Assembly: GCF_009826895.1 (NCBI RefSeq)
Contig: NZ_WUMV01000007.1
Location: 124,001 to 188,000 of the forward strand
DNA from: Stappia sediminis
Lineage (GTDB): Bacteria > Pseudomonadota > Alphaproteobacteria > Rhizobiales > Stappiaceae
Direction: 5' to 3'
Length of the DNA stretch: 64,000 bases
Part shown: piece after piece, positions 25,465 to 35,075 of the stretch
Position numbering within the stretch: the stretch's first letter is position 1
How the letters are laid out: the number at the start of each line of letters is the position of its first letter
Notes under the pieces: model-generated
The model's database searches: none
Told to the model about the DNA's origin: nothing
What the model saw: only the letters and a program-made list of their open reading frames with translations
Made by a program: the position numbers and the translations under genes

Positions 25465-28400
25465 ATGGACGGTCTCACTCGCAGCTATCTGGCTTTGAGC
25501 GGACTTGCCGCGGCGAGCGCCTATCTGACCGATGAACGCCCGGCGTGGCTATGGGCGGAAGACGGACGGTCGATCGTATGGGCGAATGCATCGGGAGCCG
25601 CTTTTTTCGGCGCACGTTCGCTGCACGACCTTTCGCAGGTATCCGGGCTTTCGCGCTCGCCTGCCCGTCCACATATCGCGCGCATCGCCGCATCCGGGTC
25701 GATGGAACGCGACAGCATCGAGCGCTTGAGGTTTTATCGCGGCTTGCGGGTAATGATCCTGACATGCTTTTGTCGGCGCATGACCTTGCCCGGTGGCGGC
25801 AATGCGGCGCTTATCGTTGCTGCCGAAGCGCCCGATTTCCAGCAATTGGCGAAAGAAGGGCCCGCCCACGGGTTATGCAGGCTGTTGGCCGGAGAGCAGG
25901 GATCCTCATTCCTTGTGGACCGGAAGGGAAATACGATTGCTTCGTGCGGCGAGATGCTGCCCCCCGATTCCGAAGGCGTCCGAGATTTTATCGCATCGGG
26001 CAAACGCTCACCCGTCTTCGGATCGGTCGCGTTCGGCGACAAAAGCCACGAAGCCGCAGCCGTCGCGCTTGACGACGGTAACGCCATCATCGTCGTCTGC
26101 CAGCAAGCCGATACCGCGGAACTCGCCACCGACGAAAGGACCGGCGCCGACGCCCTGACCGAGGAAGTTACCGCCGATCCCGGCATTGACGACGTTTGGG
26201 CCGAAGCCGACGCCAGCGACGATGCGGATTGGAAAACGGTCAAGCCGGTTGACGTGCCGGCTCAAGCCCATGCGGATGAAACCGAGCACACTGAGGACGA
26301 TTACCCCGCAGGTGAAGCAACAGCCGTGAATGCGGAAGCGCCCGAAGAGAGCAGCGACACTGTATGGGCGACCGAAAACATCGATGAAGGCACGATTGCC
26401 GGAACGAAGTTCGACGTTCCGCACACAGCCGAGGAACTTTCGGGATCGAATATCGTCGAGATAACCGCCCCGCCCAAGGAGAACGATAAAAGCAGGTTCC
26501 TGCTGGGCCTGGCAGGCGCCTATGCGCCAGAGCGGGAGCCACCGAGCGAGGGCTTTGTTTTCTCGCGTCACGGGCGGCCGGTCCGCTTCGCCTGGAAGAT
26601 GGATATCGACCGGCGTTTCACGTTCATTTCGCCTGAATTCGAGGCCGTGCTGGGTCCGCAAGCCGCCGACGTGGTCGGCCGGACTTGGGAGGAGGTTGCC
26701 GAACATTTCGGCATGGACCCTGACAGGGATATTGCCAAGGCACTGGCGCGGCGCGACACATGGAGCGGGCGAACCGTCTTCTGGCCTGTTACCGGAGAAG
26801 CCCTTCGCGTCCCTGTGGACATGGCAGCGCTGCCTGCTTTCGACCGCAGACGCGTATTCGAGGGATTTCGCGGATTCGGCGTGTGCCGCGGTGCGGATGC
26901 GACCGAAGATCCTGAAGGATCGGGGCTGAACCTCGCCTGGAGCGGGCCGTCCGACGAGATCACGGGCGACAAAGGCGAGACTGCTTTTGTTGCACCGCCC
27001 GATGACGAGGCGAACGAACTTCCCTCCCTGGAAGCCGACCCGTTGCCAGATGAACGGCCCATCGAGCCTGAGACGGTCGTGGAGGAAAGCCATCCGATAC
27101 CGCTTGACGCGGAGGAAAATCAGGGTGGTGGAGGCAAGGTCCACGCCAGCGAAGATGATGGCGCGACACAAGACACTTTCGACGCCGAAGCCCGGCCGCA
27201 GGAGCCCGAGGCCAGAGCGGAGGAGCCTGCCGGCAATCAAAACGAGAGCCTGGAAGCGCAGGTCTACGAGGCCGAAGCGGCAGCTAGGGTGATTTACCAG
27301 GAAGACGCCTCGCGCCTTTCGAAGCCCGAACGGGAAGCTTTCGCCAAGATCGCCGAAACCCTTGGCGCGAACAAAGAACGTGCCGACGCGGGCATCATGG
27401 GCGCACGCGACGAGGGTCCCGAGGAGATATTTGAAGACGAAAGTGACGAAAGCCCGGGCCGTGAGGATCTGGAAACCGTAAAAACGGAAGCAGCGACCCA
27501 GGCCGTACAAGCAACCGACACCGGCATGCAAGAGCCGCCGCTGTTCGATCCGGACGAGACGGAAGGCCGCGCTACGCAAGCCGGAAATGAACTGGAGGAC
27601 GGAGCGGAGCTGACCGCCTATCACGAGGCGGAGACGGCGGCGGAAAACGGTGCGCCCGTATCCGTGGAACCCGGCGCAATCGACAGGAAACTTCTCGACC
27701 GGCTTCCGATCGGCGTCGCGATAATACGCGAGCCGGACGTCCTCTATGTAAACCGCGCATTTCTTGCGCTGCTTGGCCACCAGGATCTTGGCGAATTGAA
27801 CCGCGCGGGTGGGCTGGAAGCTCTCTTCGCCGAGCCTGAGGACTGGCCTTCGACAGACAGCGAAGAAAAGACTTTCGAGCGGACCATGCGCGTCAGGCTC
27901 GCCGATGGTGGTACGAAGCCGGTGAAAGCGCGGCTTCATGCCGTTCCCTGGGGTGAGGGGCATGCGCTCATGATGTCGCTGCTGGACCGCCATGATCCGC
28001 TGCAGGAAGCCGCATTCGACCAGCTGCACATGGCGCAGACCGCGCTTGGCGAGGCGGAACAGCAGATTGCCGAACTCGACACGGTCCTCGAAACGGCAAC
28101 CGACGGAGTGCTCGTTCTCGACGACCAGGCGACGGTTCTGAAGGTCAACCGTTCCGCGGAAGCCTTGTTCGACGCCGCGCGCGAGGACATGGTGGGCGCA
28201 TCGCTCATGGAATACCTGGCACCGGAAAGCCACCGCGATGCCAGGGATTATATCGAAGGGCTTGCGAAGAACGGCGTCGCCTCGGTTTTGAACGACGGGC
28301 GCGAGGTGATCGGGCGCGTGCGCAACGGAGGGCTAATCCCGCTCTTCATGACCCTGGGCAGGATCGGATCAGACCCAGACACCCCCCGTTTCTGTGCTGT

Positions 28401-29175
28401 CCTGCGCGACATTACCCAGTGGAAGAAGGCGGAGGAAGAGCTCACCGACGCCAAGCGGCAGGCGGAAAACGCAAGCTCTCAGAAATCGGATTTCCTTGCA
28501 AAGATCAGCCATGAAATCCGCACCCCGCTCAATGCCATCATCGGATTTTCCGAGGTTATGATGGAGGAACGCTTCGGCCCGATCGGAAACGACCGCTACA
28601 AGGAATACTTGCGCGACATCCATACTTCCGGTTCTCATTTGATGAGCCTCATCAATGACTTGCTTGACCTGTCAAAGATCGAGGCAGGCAAACTGGACCT
28701 CACGTTCGAAGCGGTCTCGGCCAACGACATCATCCGCGAGTGCGTCGCGCTGATGCAGCCGCAGGCCAATCGTGAACGCGTTATTATTCGTGCAAGCCTT
28801 CCCGGTTCCGTTCCGAATATCGTCGCCGACGGTCGCTCGGTGCGGCAGGTGATCCTGAACCTCCTGTCGAACGCCATCAAGTTCAACCAGCCCGGTGGGC
28901 AGGTTATCGTCTCGAGCGCGCTGGAGGATACGGGCGAAGTCGTCCTGAGGGTGCGCGATACGGGTATCGGCATGAGTTCCAAGGACTTGCAGATGGCGCT
29001 CGAGCCGTTTCGCCAGCTTCACACAGCTCGTCACGGCGGCGGAACCGGCCTCGGCCTGCCGCTGACGAAGGCCCTTGTGGAGGCAAACCGCGCCGCATTC
29101 CGTATCGATTCCGAGCCAAGCCACGGCACACTCGTTGAAATCACCTTTCCACCGCAGCGAGTGCTTGCCGAATAG
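25465..29175 (+). CDS. Large PAS-domain histidine kinase, PdhS/DivJ-PleC-like
   Basis: 1236 residues, no membrane helix. N-terminal sensory region (about 1-220), PAS folds at about 375-450, 740-850 and 868-985, HisKA domain with phospho-acceptor His1016 (ISHEIRTPLNAIIGFSEVM), and HATPase domain with LNLLSNAIKFNQPGG, DTGIGM and GGGTGLGL. Between the first two PAS folds lies a very acidic, low-complexity stretch (about 480-720). The kinase core closely resembles the cytosolic PdhS/DivJ/PleC group that acts on DivK/PleD and the CtrA pathway, usually at a cell pole. No response regulator is adjacent, as usual for this group. Confidence 0.88.
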   Translation: MDGLTRSYLALSGLAAASAYLTDERPAWLWAEDGRSIVWANASGAAFFGARSLHDLSQVSGLSRSPARPHIARIAASGSMERDSIERLRFYRGLRVMILTCFCRRMTLPGGGNAALIVAAEAPDFQQLAKEGPAHGLCRLLAGEQGSSFLVDRKGNTIASCGEMLPPDSEGVRDFIASGKRSPVFGSVAFGDKSHEAAAVALDDGNAIIVVCQQADTAELATDERTGADALTEEVTADPGIDDVWAEADASDDADWKTVKPVDVPAQAHADETEHTEDDYPAGEATAVNAEAPEESSDTVWATENIDEGTIAGTKFDVPHTAEELSGSNIVEITAPPKENDKSRFLLGLAGAYAPEREPPSEGFVFSRHGRPVRFAWKMDIDRRFTFISPEFEAVLGPQAADVVGRTWEEVAEHFGMDPDRDIAKALARRDTWSGRTVFWPVTGEALRVPVDMAALPAFDRRRVFEGFRGFGVCRGADATEDPEGSGLNLAWSGPSDEITGDKGETAFVAPPDDEANELPSLEADPLPDERPIEPETVVEESHPIPLDAEENQGGGGKVHASEDDGATQDTFDAEARPQEPEARAEEPAGNQNESLEAQVYEAEAAARVIYQEDASRLSKPEREAFAKIAETLGANKERADAGIMGARDEGPEEIFEDESDESPGREDLETVKTEAATQAVQATDTGMQEPPLFDPDETEGRATQAGNELEDGAELTAYHEAETAAENGAPVSVEPGAIDRKLLDRLPIGVAIIREPDVLYVNRAFLALLGHQDLGELNRAGGLEALFAEPEDWPSTDSEEKTFERTMRVRLADGGTKPVKARLHAVPWGEGHALMMSLLDRHDPLQEAAFDQLHMAQTALGEAEQQIAELDTVLETATDGVLVLDDQATVLKVNRSAEALFDAAREDMVGASLMEYLAPESHRDARDYIEGLAKNGVASVLNDGREVIGRVRNGGLIPLFMTLGRIGSDPDTPRFCAVLRDITQWKKAEEELTDAKRQAENASSQKSDFLAKISHEIRTPLNAIIGFSEVMMEERFGPIGNDRYKEYLRDIHTSGSHLMSLINDLLDLSKIEAGKLDLTFEAVSANDIIRECVALMQPQANRERVIIRASLPGSVPNIVADGRSVRQVILNLLSNAIKFNQPGGQVIVSSALEDTGEVVLRVRDTGIGMSSKDLQMALEPFRQLHTARHGGGTGLGLPLTKALVEANRAAFRIDSEPSHGTLVEITFPPQRVLAE

Positions 29176-29296
29176 TGGCAATGCATTGACCTGAAAGCGA
29201 AAACCCTTCAACGTCATAAGCTTGAAAAGCCGGTGGAAAGCGGGATTCAACGGCGCCGGCAGCCCCCGCCGCAAAGAAGATTCTAGCAGGTTCAGA

Positions 29297-30259
29297 ATGC
29301 TTACCCTGGCCGCCATGGAAGACGCCGCAAAGATCGTTTACGGCGCGATATCCCCGACCCCGCAATACGCATGGCCGCTCATCGGCGAGGCCGTTGGCAA
29401 GACGGTCTGGGTCAAGCATGAGAACCACACGCCGATCGGCGCGTTCAAGGTGCGCGGCGGGCTGGTCTATCTCAAGAATTTCGCCGATCACAGCACGACC
29501 GGGCAGGGAATTATCTCCGCCACCCGCGGCAACCACGGACAGAGCCTTGCCTTTGCCGCCAAGCGCTTCGGTCTGCCTTGCACCATCGTCGTCCCTCATG
29601 GCAACTCCACGGAAAAAAACGCGGCAATGCGGGCTTTCGGCGCCACATTGGTAGAGCACGGGCGGGATTTCGACGAAGCAAAGGCACATGCTTTCGACCT
29701 TGCGGAAGAACAGCACCTGCACTTCGTGCCGAGCTTTCACGCCGATCTTGTTCGCGGGGTGGCAACTTACGGGCTAGAGTTTTTGCGCTCCGTGCCCGAA
29801 CTCGACGTCATCTACGTCCCGATCGGCCTTGGTTCGGGCATTTGCGGGATGATATCCGCTCGCGACGCCCTTGGCCTGAAGACGAAAATCATAGGCGTAG
29901 TCTCTTCGAAGGCGGATGCTTATGCCCGCTCCTTCGAGACGGGAGATTACAAGGAAACCGACAGCGCCAGCACCTTCGCCGACGGAATGGCGGTGCGTTG
30001 CCCATCGGAGGAAGCGCTAGCGGTTATCCGCGCGGGCGCCGAGGATGTTATCCGCGTCAGCGAGGACGATGTCGCAGAAGCTATGCGCCTTTATTACCGC
30101 GCGACCCATAATATCGCGGAAGGAGCAGGCGCAGCGGCGCTCGCGGCCTTGCTAGCCGATGCAAACCGCGGCAGCGTGCCCGGCATCGTGCTGAGCGGCC
30201 AGAACGTCGACCGCGATGTTTTCGCCAAGGTGCTCGAGGGCGAAACGCCGGAAATATGA
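29297..30259 (+). CDS. Threonine/serine dehydratase (PLP)
   Basis: 320 residues. Fold type II PLP enzyme with the Schiff-base lysine K51 (GAFKVRGG), the SATRGNHGQS substrate loop, and the phosphate loop GLGSGICGM. There is no C-terminal ACT domain, so it is a catabolic type not regulated by isoleucine. Threonine deamination to 2-oxobutyrate is the commonest role, but hydroxyaspartate or hydroxyectoine-pathway ammonia-lyases look alike. I use the ATG at 29297; the longer frame from 29222 adds residues foreign to the family. Confidence 0.85.
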   Translation: MLTLAAMEDAAKIVYGAISPTPQYAWPLIGEAVGKTVWVKHENHTPIGAFKVRGGLVYLKNFADHSTTGQGIISATRGNHGQSLAFAAKRFGLPCTIVVPHGNSTEKNAAMRAFGATLVEHGRDFDEAKAHAFDLAEEQHLHFVPSFHADLVRGVATYGLEFLRSVPELDVIYVPIGLGSGICGMISARDALGLKTKIIGVVSSKADAYARSFETGDYKETDSASTFADGMAVRCPSEEALAVIRAGAEDVIRVSEDDVAEAMRLYYRATHNIAEGAGAAALAALLADANRGSVPGIVLSGQNVDRDVFAKVLEGETPEI

Positions 30260-30750
30260 TCCTGTGCCGGCGCACCTATCCCCCCTCGCCTGCCGGTACT
30301 TATCCTCTCAGGGCGAAAAAGGCCGAAAAAGTTCCAAATCAGGCATTTCCGGGAGAAAAAGAGGGTCGCCAGGTTCTTTTTTAATTCCGTCGTGCCGGAA
30401 ATTCTCATTCGTATGATTTTTCAAGCGGCTCGCAACGCCCATCCACGCGGGCGGCCCTCCGCACCGCCGTGAGAAGGACGTTTTCATCAACAATTGCACT
30501 CGAACGCTCGCACTGGCCATCGTGGCGGGCCTCACCTCATTAATGGGTCCATGACCTGAGGCGCCCAATTCTCGCGAAGGCACTTGCCGCCTCCCCGCCA
30601 CATTGAAATGAAAAGTATTCACATATTAAAATAATGAATATAGGAAATTTATATTCAGAATAACTGTATTGCAATTTTTTCTTCTTTTTTAATTCCGTAT
30701 TCTATAGCTTAGAATAACAAACAGAAGATTCTTGATTTGGGAGAGACTTC
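30260..30750. other. Intergenic region with an AT-rich promoter
   Basis: 491 bp. The first 340 bp hold no recognisable gene or terminator. The last 150 bp (about 30600-30740) are very AT-rich and carry two inverted repeats (30635-30657 and 30699-30715), so they probably hold the control region of the cytochrome gene. Confidence 0.5.
30635..30657. promoter_or_regulatory. Inverted repeat upstream of the cytochrome gene
   Basis: TGAATATA and TATATTCA are exact reverse complements with a 7-bp spacer, about 95-115 bp before the start. A second one, ATTCTA-N5-TAGAAT, lies at 30699-30715, 36-52 bp before the start. Either could be an operator; no regulator is known. Confidence 0.4.
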
Positions 30751-31620
30751 GTGACATCCGGTTTTCGCAAATTCCTTACAGCTCTGGCTGTCGGGCTGGC
30801 TGCCTTTGCGCATGATTCTGCGGCGTCAGACAATGACACGCTGTTAAAGCGGGGCGAATATCTGATGAACGGGCCGGTCGCCTGCGGCAATTGCCACACG
30901 CTGGCCGGACCGGACGGACCGGATTATTCGCGCGAACTGGCCGGCGGCCTCGTTTTCGATGCCGAGCCCTTCAAGGCCTATGCCGCGAACATAACACCGG
31001 ACAACGAGACGGGGATTGGAGCGTGGAGCGATGCGGAACTGGGCAAGGCGATCCGTGAGGGACTGAGACCAGACGGAACGCTGATCGGCCCGCCGATGCC
31101 CGTGCCCTTCTATCGCGCGTTGTCGGATGAAGACCTTGCGGCGATCGTCGCCTATATCCGCAGCGTCAAGCCAGTGACAAACGAGATACCCGTCTCCACC
31201 TATAATATTCCTCTTCCGCCCGCTTACGGCCCCCCGATCGATAGCCTGAGCGCTCCGTCCCCGAGCGACCAGCTGGCCTACGGCGAATACCTCGTCACGA
31301 TTTCCCACTGCATGGAATGCCATACGCCGCTGAAGGAAGACGGCCACCCGGATTTCGACAGGCTGGGCGCGGGCGGCAACGAATTCCCCGGCCCATGGGG
31401 CGTCTCCGTCTCGCGCAACATCACGCCCGACACGGAAACGGGCCTTGGCGAATGGTCCGACGAGGAGATCAAGACGGCCATCGCCAAGGGCATCAGCCGG
31501 GACGGATCCCACCTCCTGCCACCGATGGGCTTTGGCTACTACGCCAATATCACCGAGCCGGATCTCGATGCCATGGTCGCCTATCTGCGCAGCATTCCGG
31601 CGCAAAAATCGGAGCACTGA
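30751..31620 (+). CDS. Dihaem cytochrome c, periplasmic
   Basis: 289 residues from GTG 30751 (GGGAGAG upstream). A signal peptide runs to about AHDSAAS. Two class I haem motifs are present, CGNCH at about 45 and CMECH at about 187, each in a similar half (xxxRGEYLMN-GPVACGNCHT and AYGEYLVTISHCMECHT) and each followed by ANITPDNETGIGAWSDAEL / RNITPDTETGLGEWSDEEI: an internal duplication. Methionines such as GPPMPVP and LPPMGFG are likely sixth ligands. The form matches the cytochrome subunit of alcohol, aldehyde or gluconate dehydrogenases, but no dehydrogenase subunit is adjacent. Confidence 0.9.
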   Translation: MTSGFRKFLTALAVGLAAFAHDSAASDNDTLLKRGEYLMNGPVACGNCHTLAGPDGPDYSRELAGGLVFDAEPFKAYAANITPDNETGIGAWSDAELGKAIREGLRPDGTLIGPPMPVPFYRALSDEDLAAIVAYIRSVKPVTNEIPVSTYNIPLPPAYGPPIDSLSAPSPSDQLAYGEYLVTISHCMECHTPLKEDGHPDFDRLGAGGNEFPGPWGVSVSRNITPDTETGLGEWSDEEIKTAIAKGISRDGSHLLPPMGFGYYANITEPDLDAMVAYLRSIPAQKSEH

Positions 31621-31625
31621 CAATT

Positions 31626-31657
31626 AAAGCCGGCGCGAGCGAATTTGCGCCGGCTTT
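31626..31657. terminator. Bidirectional terminator, cytochrome / chemoreceptor
   Basis: A perfect 11-bp stem (AAAGCCGGCGC / GCGCCGGCTTT) with a 10-nt loop between two convergent genes. The A/T ends of the stem can give a short U run in either direction. Confidence 0.8.
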
Positions 31658-31671
31658 CCGGTCGAGAAGGA

Positions 31672-32832
31672 TCAGCCGACCCTGGTGGCTTCCGCCACAA
31701 AAGCACTCAGCTCTTCACGCATATCAAGCAGGCGGCGTTCCTGATCCGACAGGACGCCCGCGGCAGACTGCACGCTTGCAGCGACCTGCCTGGTCTCATC
31801 GGTGGCTTGCTTGAGCCTTTCCATACCCGAGGCGACATCCCGGGTTCCCGCAGCCCCCTGTTCGACGTTGCGCGCGATTTCCCCCGTCGCCACACTCTGC
31901 TCTTCGACGGCAGAGGCTATCGCGGTCGCGATTTCACTCAGTTGCTGGATCGTGTCGCTGATGTCGCCATTCGCAGCAACGGCGCGGCTTGTCGCCTCCT
32001 GAAGATCGGCGATCTGACGGCCGATATCCTCTGTTGCAGCCGCAGTCTGACCTGACAACGCCTTGACCTCCTGAGCGACAATCGCAAAACCCCTGCCCGC
32101 CTCTCCGGCACGAGCGGCTTCGATCGTCGCATTGAGCGCCAGAAGATTGGTCTGCTCGGCGATATCGCCGATAAGGCGAACCACCTCCCCGATCTTGAGC
32201 GAGGCTGCTGAAAGTCCCTCAATTTCCGCGTTCATCCGCCGGGAGCGATCGACGGCGCTCGCCGCCGCCTCCGCCGAACCCGACATCTGACGATTGATCT
32301 CGGCGATCGCTCCGGTGAGCTCTTCGGCCGAAGCGGAGACGCTTTGCATGTTCACCGAGGCCTGCTCGGCACCAGCGGAAGCGATCATCGATTGCTCGCT
32401 CGCTGTCCCGGAAGCATTCGCTACATCCTCCGAGGCGCTGTTCAGGTCCCGGATCGCCGAGGAGACGGTATCGACCACAGCCTGCATCTCGGCATCGAAG
32501 CGATCGCCGATTTCGCGGAAACCGTCGTGCTTTTGTTTTATCGCTCGCGTCGCCGCGTTGATGGTTCTCGATGCTTCCAGGAAGCTGCCCACCATCCCCT
32601 TTTCCGAGATCAGCCGGAAATGCCGGTTGCGGCTGACGTATTCGAGGCAAGCCTTGGATTCACGCAAGTATGCGTCCGTCCGGTCGATCATCAGATTGAC
32701 GGCATGCATGAGTTCCGCCATCTCGCCCTTTTCGGGAATACCGACAATGCGCGCTTCGAAGTCGCCTTCCGCAACCCGCTTGCAAACATCGATCACCTTG
32801 CGGATCGGCGACTTTTTCGTTCTGAAAAACAT
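31672..32832 (-). CDS. Soluble methyl-accepting chemotaxis protein
   Basis: 386 residues with no signal peptide and no membrane helix. A HAMP-like stretch (about 8-55, [20 protein letters not shown]) leads to a long coiled coil with the signalling tip [24 protein letters not shown] and [28 protein letters not shown] 32832 (MFFRTKK) has GAGG at a good distance; the longer frame from 32925 would overlap the upstream gene. It lies only 10 bp after the PAS gene, so the pair is probably one functional receptor made as two chains. Confidence 0.9.
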   Translation of the reverse strand: MFFRTKKSPIRKVIDVCKRVAEGDFEARIVGIPEKGEMAELMHAVNLMIDRTDAYLRESKACLEYVSRNRHFRLISEKGMVGSFLEASRTINAATRAIKQKHDGFREIGDRFDAEMQAVVDTVSSAIRDLNSASEDVANASGTASEQSMIASAGAEQASVNMQSVSASAEELTGAIAEINRQMSGSAEAAASAVDRSRRMNAEIEGLSAASLKIGEVVRLIGDIAEQTNLLALNATIEAARAGEAGRGFAIVAQEVKALSGQTAAATEDIGRQIADLQEATSRAVAANGDISDTIQQLSEIATAIASAVEEQSVATGEIARNVEQGAAGTRDVASGMERLKQATDETRQVAASVQSAAGVLSDQERRLLDMREELSAFVAEATRVG

Positions 32833-32842
32833 CTGGATAACC

Positions 32843-33421
32843 TCAAGCGGCAACAACGGCGGTACGGGCGCTGTCGCGACCGAGGGATGCGATGAATTCG
32901 TCATAGGCCATTCCGGCTTCCGCAAGGATGCTTTCCAGCAAATTCATGGAGGCGGCCAACGCTTCCTTGCCGTTCTTGTGACTGCGCTCCGCTTGCAGCA
33001 ATTTCGCATAAAGCGGAATAACCTGTTCCTTGACGATTTTCCGGTCGGGCACGCGACGGTTCGAGTGATATGACAGGATCTTGCCATTTACATCGACGCT
33101 CGGAGTTACGTGGGCATAAACCCAGTAGTGGTCGCCGAACTTGGTGCGGTTCACCACATAGGCGAAAATCTCGCGCCCTTCGGAAATCGTATCCCAGAGG
33201 AGCTTGAAGATGCAGCGGGGCATATCAGGATGCCTGATAATACTGTGCGGCTTTCCCAAGACTTCACTTTCCGTATAGTCCGCGATATCCAGGAAAATTT
33301 TATTAGCGTATGTAATCCTGCCTCTAAGATCTGTTTTGCTAACAATTATTTCATTTTCTTCAAAATATCTCTCTTGACTATTTGAATGTATATCTAATCG
33401 CAGCGCGTGTTTACTTGCCAT
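32843..33421 (-). CDS. PAS-domain protein, Aer-like sensor module
   Basis: 192 residues. A PAS fold at about 20-115 ([47 protein letters not shown]) has the form of the FAD-binding PAS of the aerotaxis receptor Aer, with the HPDMP segment typical of that group. A helical tail follows (about 130-190). It is immediately upstream of a soluble chemoreceptor. The first 140 coding bases are about 30-35% G+C while the rest is near 60%, so the gene looks mosaic. Start: ATG 33421 after AAGGCAAG. Confidence 0.85.
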   Translation of the reverse strand: MASKHALRLDIHSNSQERYFEENEIIVSKTDLRGRITYANKIFLDIADYTESEVLGKPHSIIRHPDMPRCIFKLLWDTISEGREIFAYVVNRTKFGDHYWVYAHVTPSVDVNGKILSYHSNRRVPDRKIVKEQVIPLYAKLLQAERSHKNGKEALAASMNLLESILAEAGMAYDEFIASLGRDSARTAVVAA

Positions 33422-33731
33422 GAATATTCTTGCCTTGCATCGCCTATTCTGCAAGCCGTCATACGTTTTTTCACGTAAAACACCTGTTAATATCGACATA
33501 CGTAAGAACCCGCATGGCGCTATCCAATTGAGGATTCGAGGGTAACCTGACGCAGGGTCGCTTTCAGGCGGCAGCCATGCGCCCCGCGTTGACGGCGGTG
33601 ATGGCTTCACGCCCGCCAGACAGGGATGCATGGGTGATCATGATATGCTCAAGATGTTGATTCTGGAGCGATTTCCAAACACGCAAGCGATCCCGCTTTC
33701 GTGGAAAGCTCTCTAAAAGCGAGGACTTTCA
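33422..33731. other. Divergent intergenic region, PAS gene / alcohol dehydrogenase
   Basis: 310 bp. It holds interspersed repeat copy 3 (33663-33715), which ends only 17 bp before the alcohol dehydrogenase start. Frames reading through here from the PAS gene lack a ribosome site. Confidence 0.5.
33663..33715. repeat. Intergenic palindromic repeat, copy 3 (inverted)
   Basis: On the minus strand it reads AGAGAGCTTTCCACGAAAGC, then GGGATCGCTT, and ends ATCGCTCCAG. This is the closest match to copy 1 at 47-99, in the opposite orientation. It lies directly before the ribosome site of the alcohol dehydrogenase gene. Confidence 0.65.
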
Positions 33732-34769
33732 ATGCGCGCTGCTATCGTCAGAAACTTCAATGAAGACCTTTCCATCGAGGACGTTGCCGATCCGGCCTGT
33801 CCGGAAAATGGCGTGGTGCTCGAAGTCGCGGCCTGCGGCGTCTGCCGTTCCGACCACCACGGCTGGATCGGCGAACACCCGCGCATCAAGAATGGCTCCA
33901 TTCTCGGCCACGAATATTGTGGAACCGTAGTCGAGGCGGGAGCGCGCGCAACCCATGCTATCGGCGACCGCCTCATTGCCCCATTCATTCTTGCTTGCGG
34001 CAGTTGCCCGGCCTGTCATACCGGCGTCTCCAATACGTGCCCGAACCAGATCGTGCCCGGCTTCAGTGCACCGGGCGCTTATGCCGAATACGTGGCCGTA
34101 CCGTTCGATCACAATCTCGTACATCTGCCCGAAACGATGTCGCCGGCCCTCGCGGCCGGGCTCGGTTGCAGGGTGACGACCGCCTGGCATGCGCTGACCG
34201 ACCGCGCCGCCCTCAAGCCTGGAGAGTGGGTAGCCGTTCATGGCACCGGCGGGATCGGCCTTGCCACCATGCTCCTGGCAAAGATGCTGGGGGCGCAGGT
34301 GGTCGTCGTCGATATCGTCGAGGAAAAGCTGAATCATGCGAAGCAATTGGGAGCGGACGCAGCCGTGAATGCTGCCGAAACCGATGCAGCGGCCGCGATC
34401 CGCGACATTACGAGAGGCGGCGCGCAGGTCTCGATCGAAGCGCTCGGGATCGAGGCAACCACCAATGCGTCGATCGAATGCCTGGCAACGCTCGGTCGCC
34501 ATGTTCAAGTCGGTATGCCGGTGGGCCATACCGCCTGGATGAAGATCAATATGAACGCCGTTTACATGAAGAACCTTGCGGTTTACGGGACGCGCGGGAT
34601 GCCAGCCTGGAAATATCCCGCGCTGCTTGGAATGATCGAGCGAGGTGCGGTTGACCTGAGTCCAATGGTCGCCAGGGAAATTCCATTGTCAGGCGCCAGT
34701 GCGGAGCTTAGGGCGATGAACGGACCCACGCCTCCGGGTACAGCGGTCATCACCAACTTCAAGCAATAA
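33732..34769 (+). CDS. Zinc-dependent alcohol dehydrogenase (MDR family)
   Basis: 345 residues. Catalytic zinc ligands in CGVCRSDHHGW and GHEYCG; structural zinc site C-x2-C-x2-C-x7-C in CGSCPACHTGVSNTC (about 95-109); NAD-binding GTGGIGLATM near residue 170 followed by VVVDI. The aspartate at the end of that strand favours NAD over NADP. It oxidises alcohols or reduces aldehydes; the substrate is not evident. It is a single gene with no partner on the same strand. Confidence 0.92.
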   Translation: MRAAIVRNFNEDLSIEDVADPACPENGVVLEVAACGVCRSDHHGWIGEHPRIKNGSILGHEYCGTVVEAGARATHAIGDRLIAPFILACGSCPACHTGVSNTCPNQIVPGFSAPGAYAEYVAVPFDHNLVHLPETMSPALAAGLGCRVTTAWHALTDRAALKPGEWVAVHGTGGIGLATMLLAKMLGAQVVVVDIVEEKLNHAKQLGADAAVNAAETDAAAAIRDITRGGAQVSIEALGIEATTNASIECLATLGRHVQVGMPVGHTAWMKINMNAVYMKNLAVYGTRGMPAWKYPALLGMIERGAVDLSPMVAREIPLSGASAELRAMNGPTPPGTAVITNFKQ

Positions 34770-34971
34770 TGCCGGGATGCGACGAATGCCTGCATAAAGC
34801 CTTCGCACGCACGGCAGACGGATGCCGAATGACATCTACCGTGTCTTGAGGTCCAAAATATCGCGGCGGCCCTCGCGATCGCCACGCACAAATAATCTTG
34901 CCTGTCAGAGCCTTACCGGCAACGGCCATGTCGGACCGCGGCCAAAAACTGGAAGGCAAAGCTCAAGTTAG

Positions 34972-34988
34972 TTTAGAACAATTCTAAC
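34972..34988. promoter_or_regulatory. Irr box (ICE motif)
   Basis: TTTAGAACAATTCTAAC matches the iron control element TTTAGAA-N3-TTCTAAA of Rhizobiales Irr at all but the last base. It lies 25 bp upstream of the -35, a place typical of activation by Irr under iron limitation. Confidence 0.7.
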
Positions 34989-35012
34989 CTATTGAATTCA
35001 TTCAACTTTTCA

Positions 35013-35040
35013 TTGACAGCATGGCCGCCGACGATATTAT
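35013..35040 (+). promoter_or_regulatory. Sigma70 promoter of the iron transporter
   Basis: TTGACA (35013-35018), 16 bp, TATTAT (35035-35040). It predicts a start near 35047 and a leader of about 114 nt. Confidence 0.75.
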
Positions 35041-35055
35041 TGCCGCCGTTGAATG

Positions 35056-35074
35056 GAGAATGATACTCATTCTC
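35056..35074. promoter_or_regulatory. Fur-like palindrome in the leader
   Basis: GAGAATGATACTCATTCTC is a perfect 8+8 inverted repeat and agrees with the classical 19-bp Fur box at 16 positions. It starts about 9 bp after the predicted transcription start, a place suited to repression. In RNA it could also form a small hairpin. Confidence 0.55.
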
Positions 35075-35075
35075 A

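Noticed and set aside
26008-28233. 741-codon antisense frame within the histidine kinase
   Set aside because: The sense strand has kinase and PAS motifs throughout; the antisense product is low-complexity.
30308-30622. Short minus-strand frame between the dehydratase and the cytochrome gene
   Set aside because: No ribosome site, poor composition and no recognisable fold.
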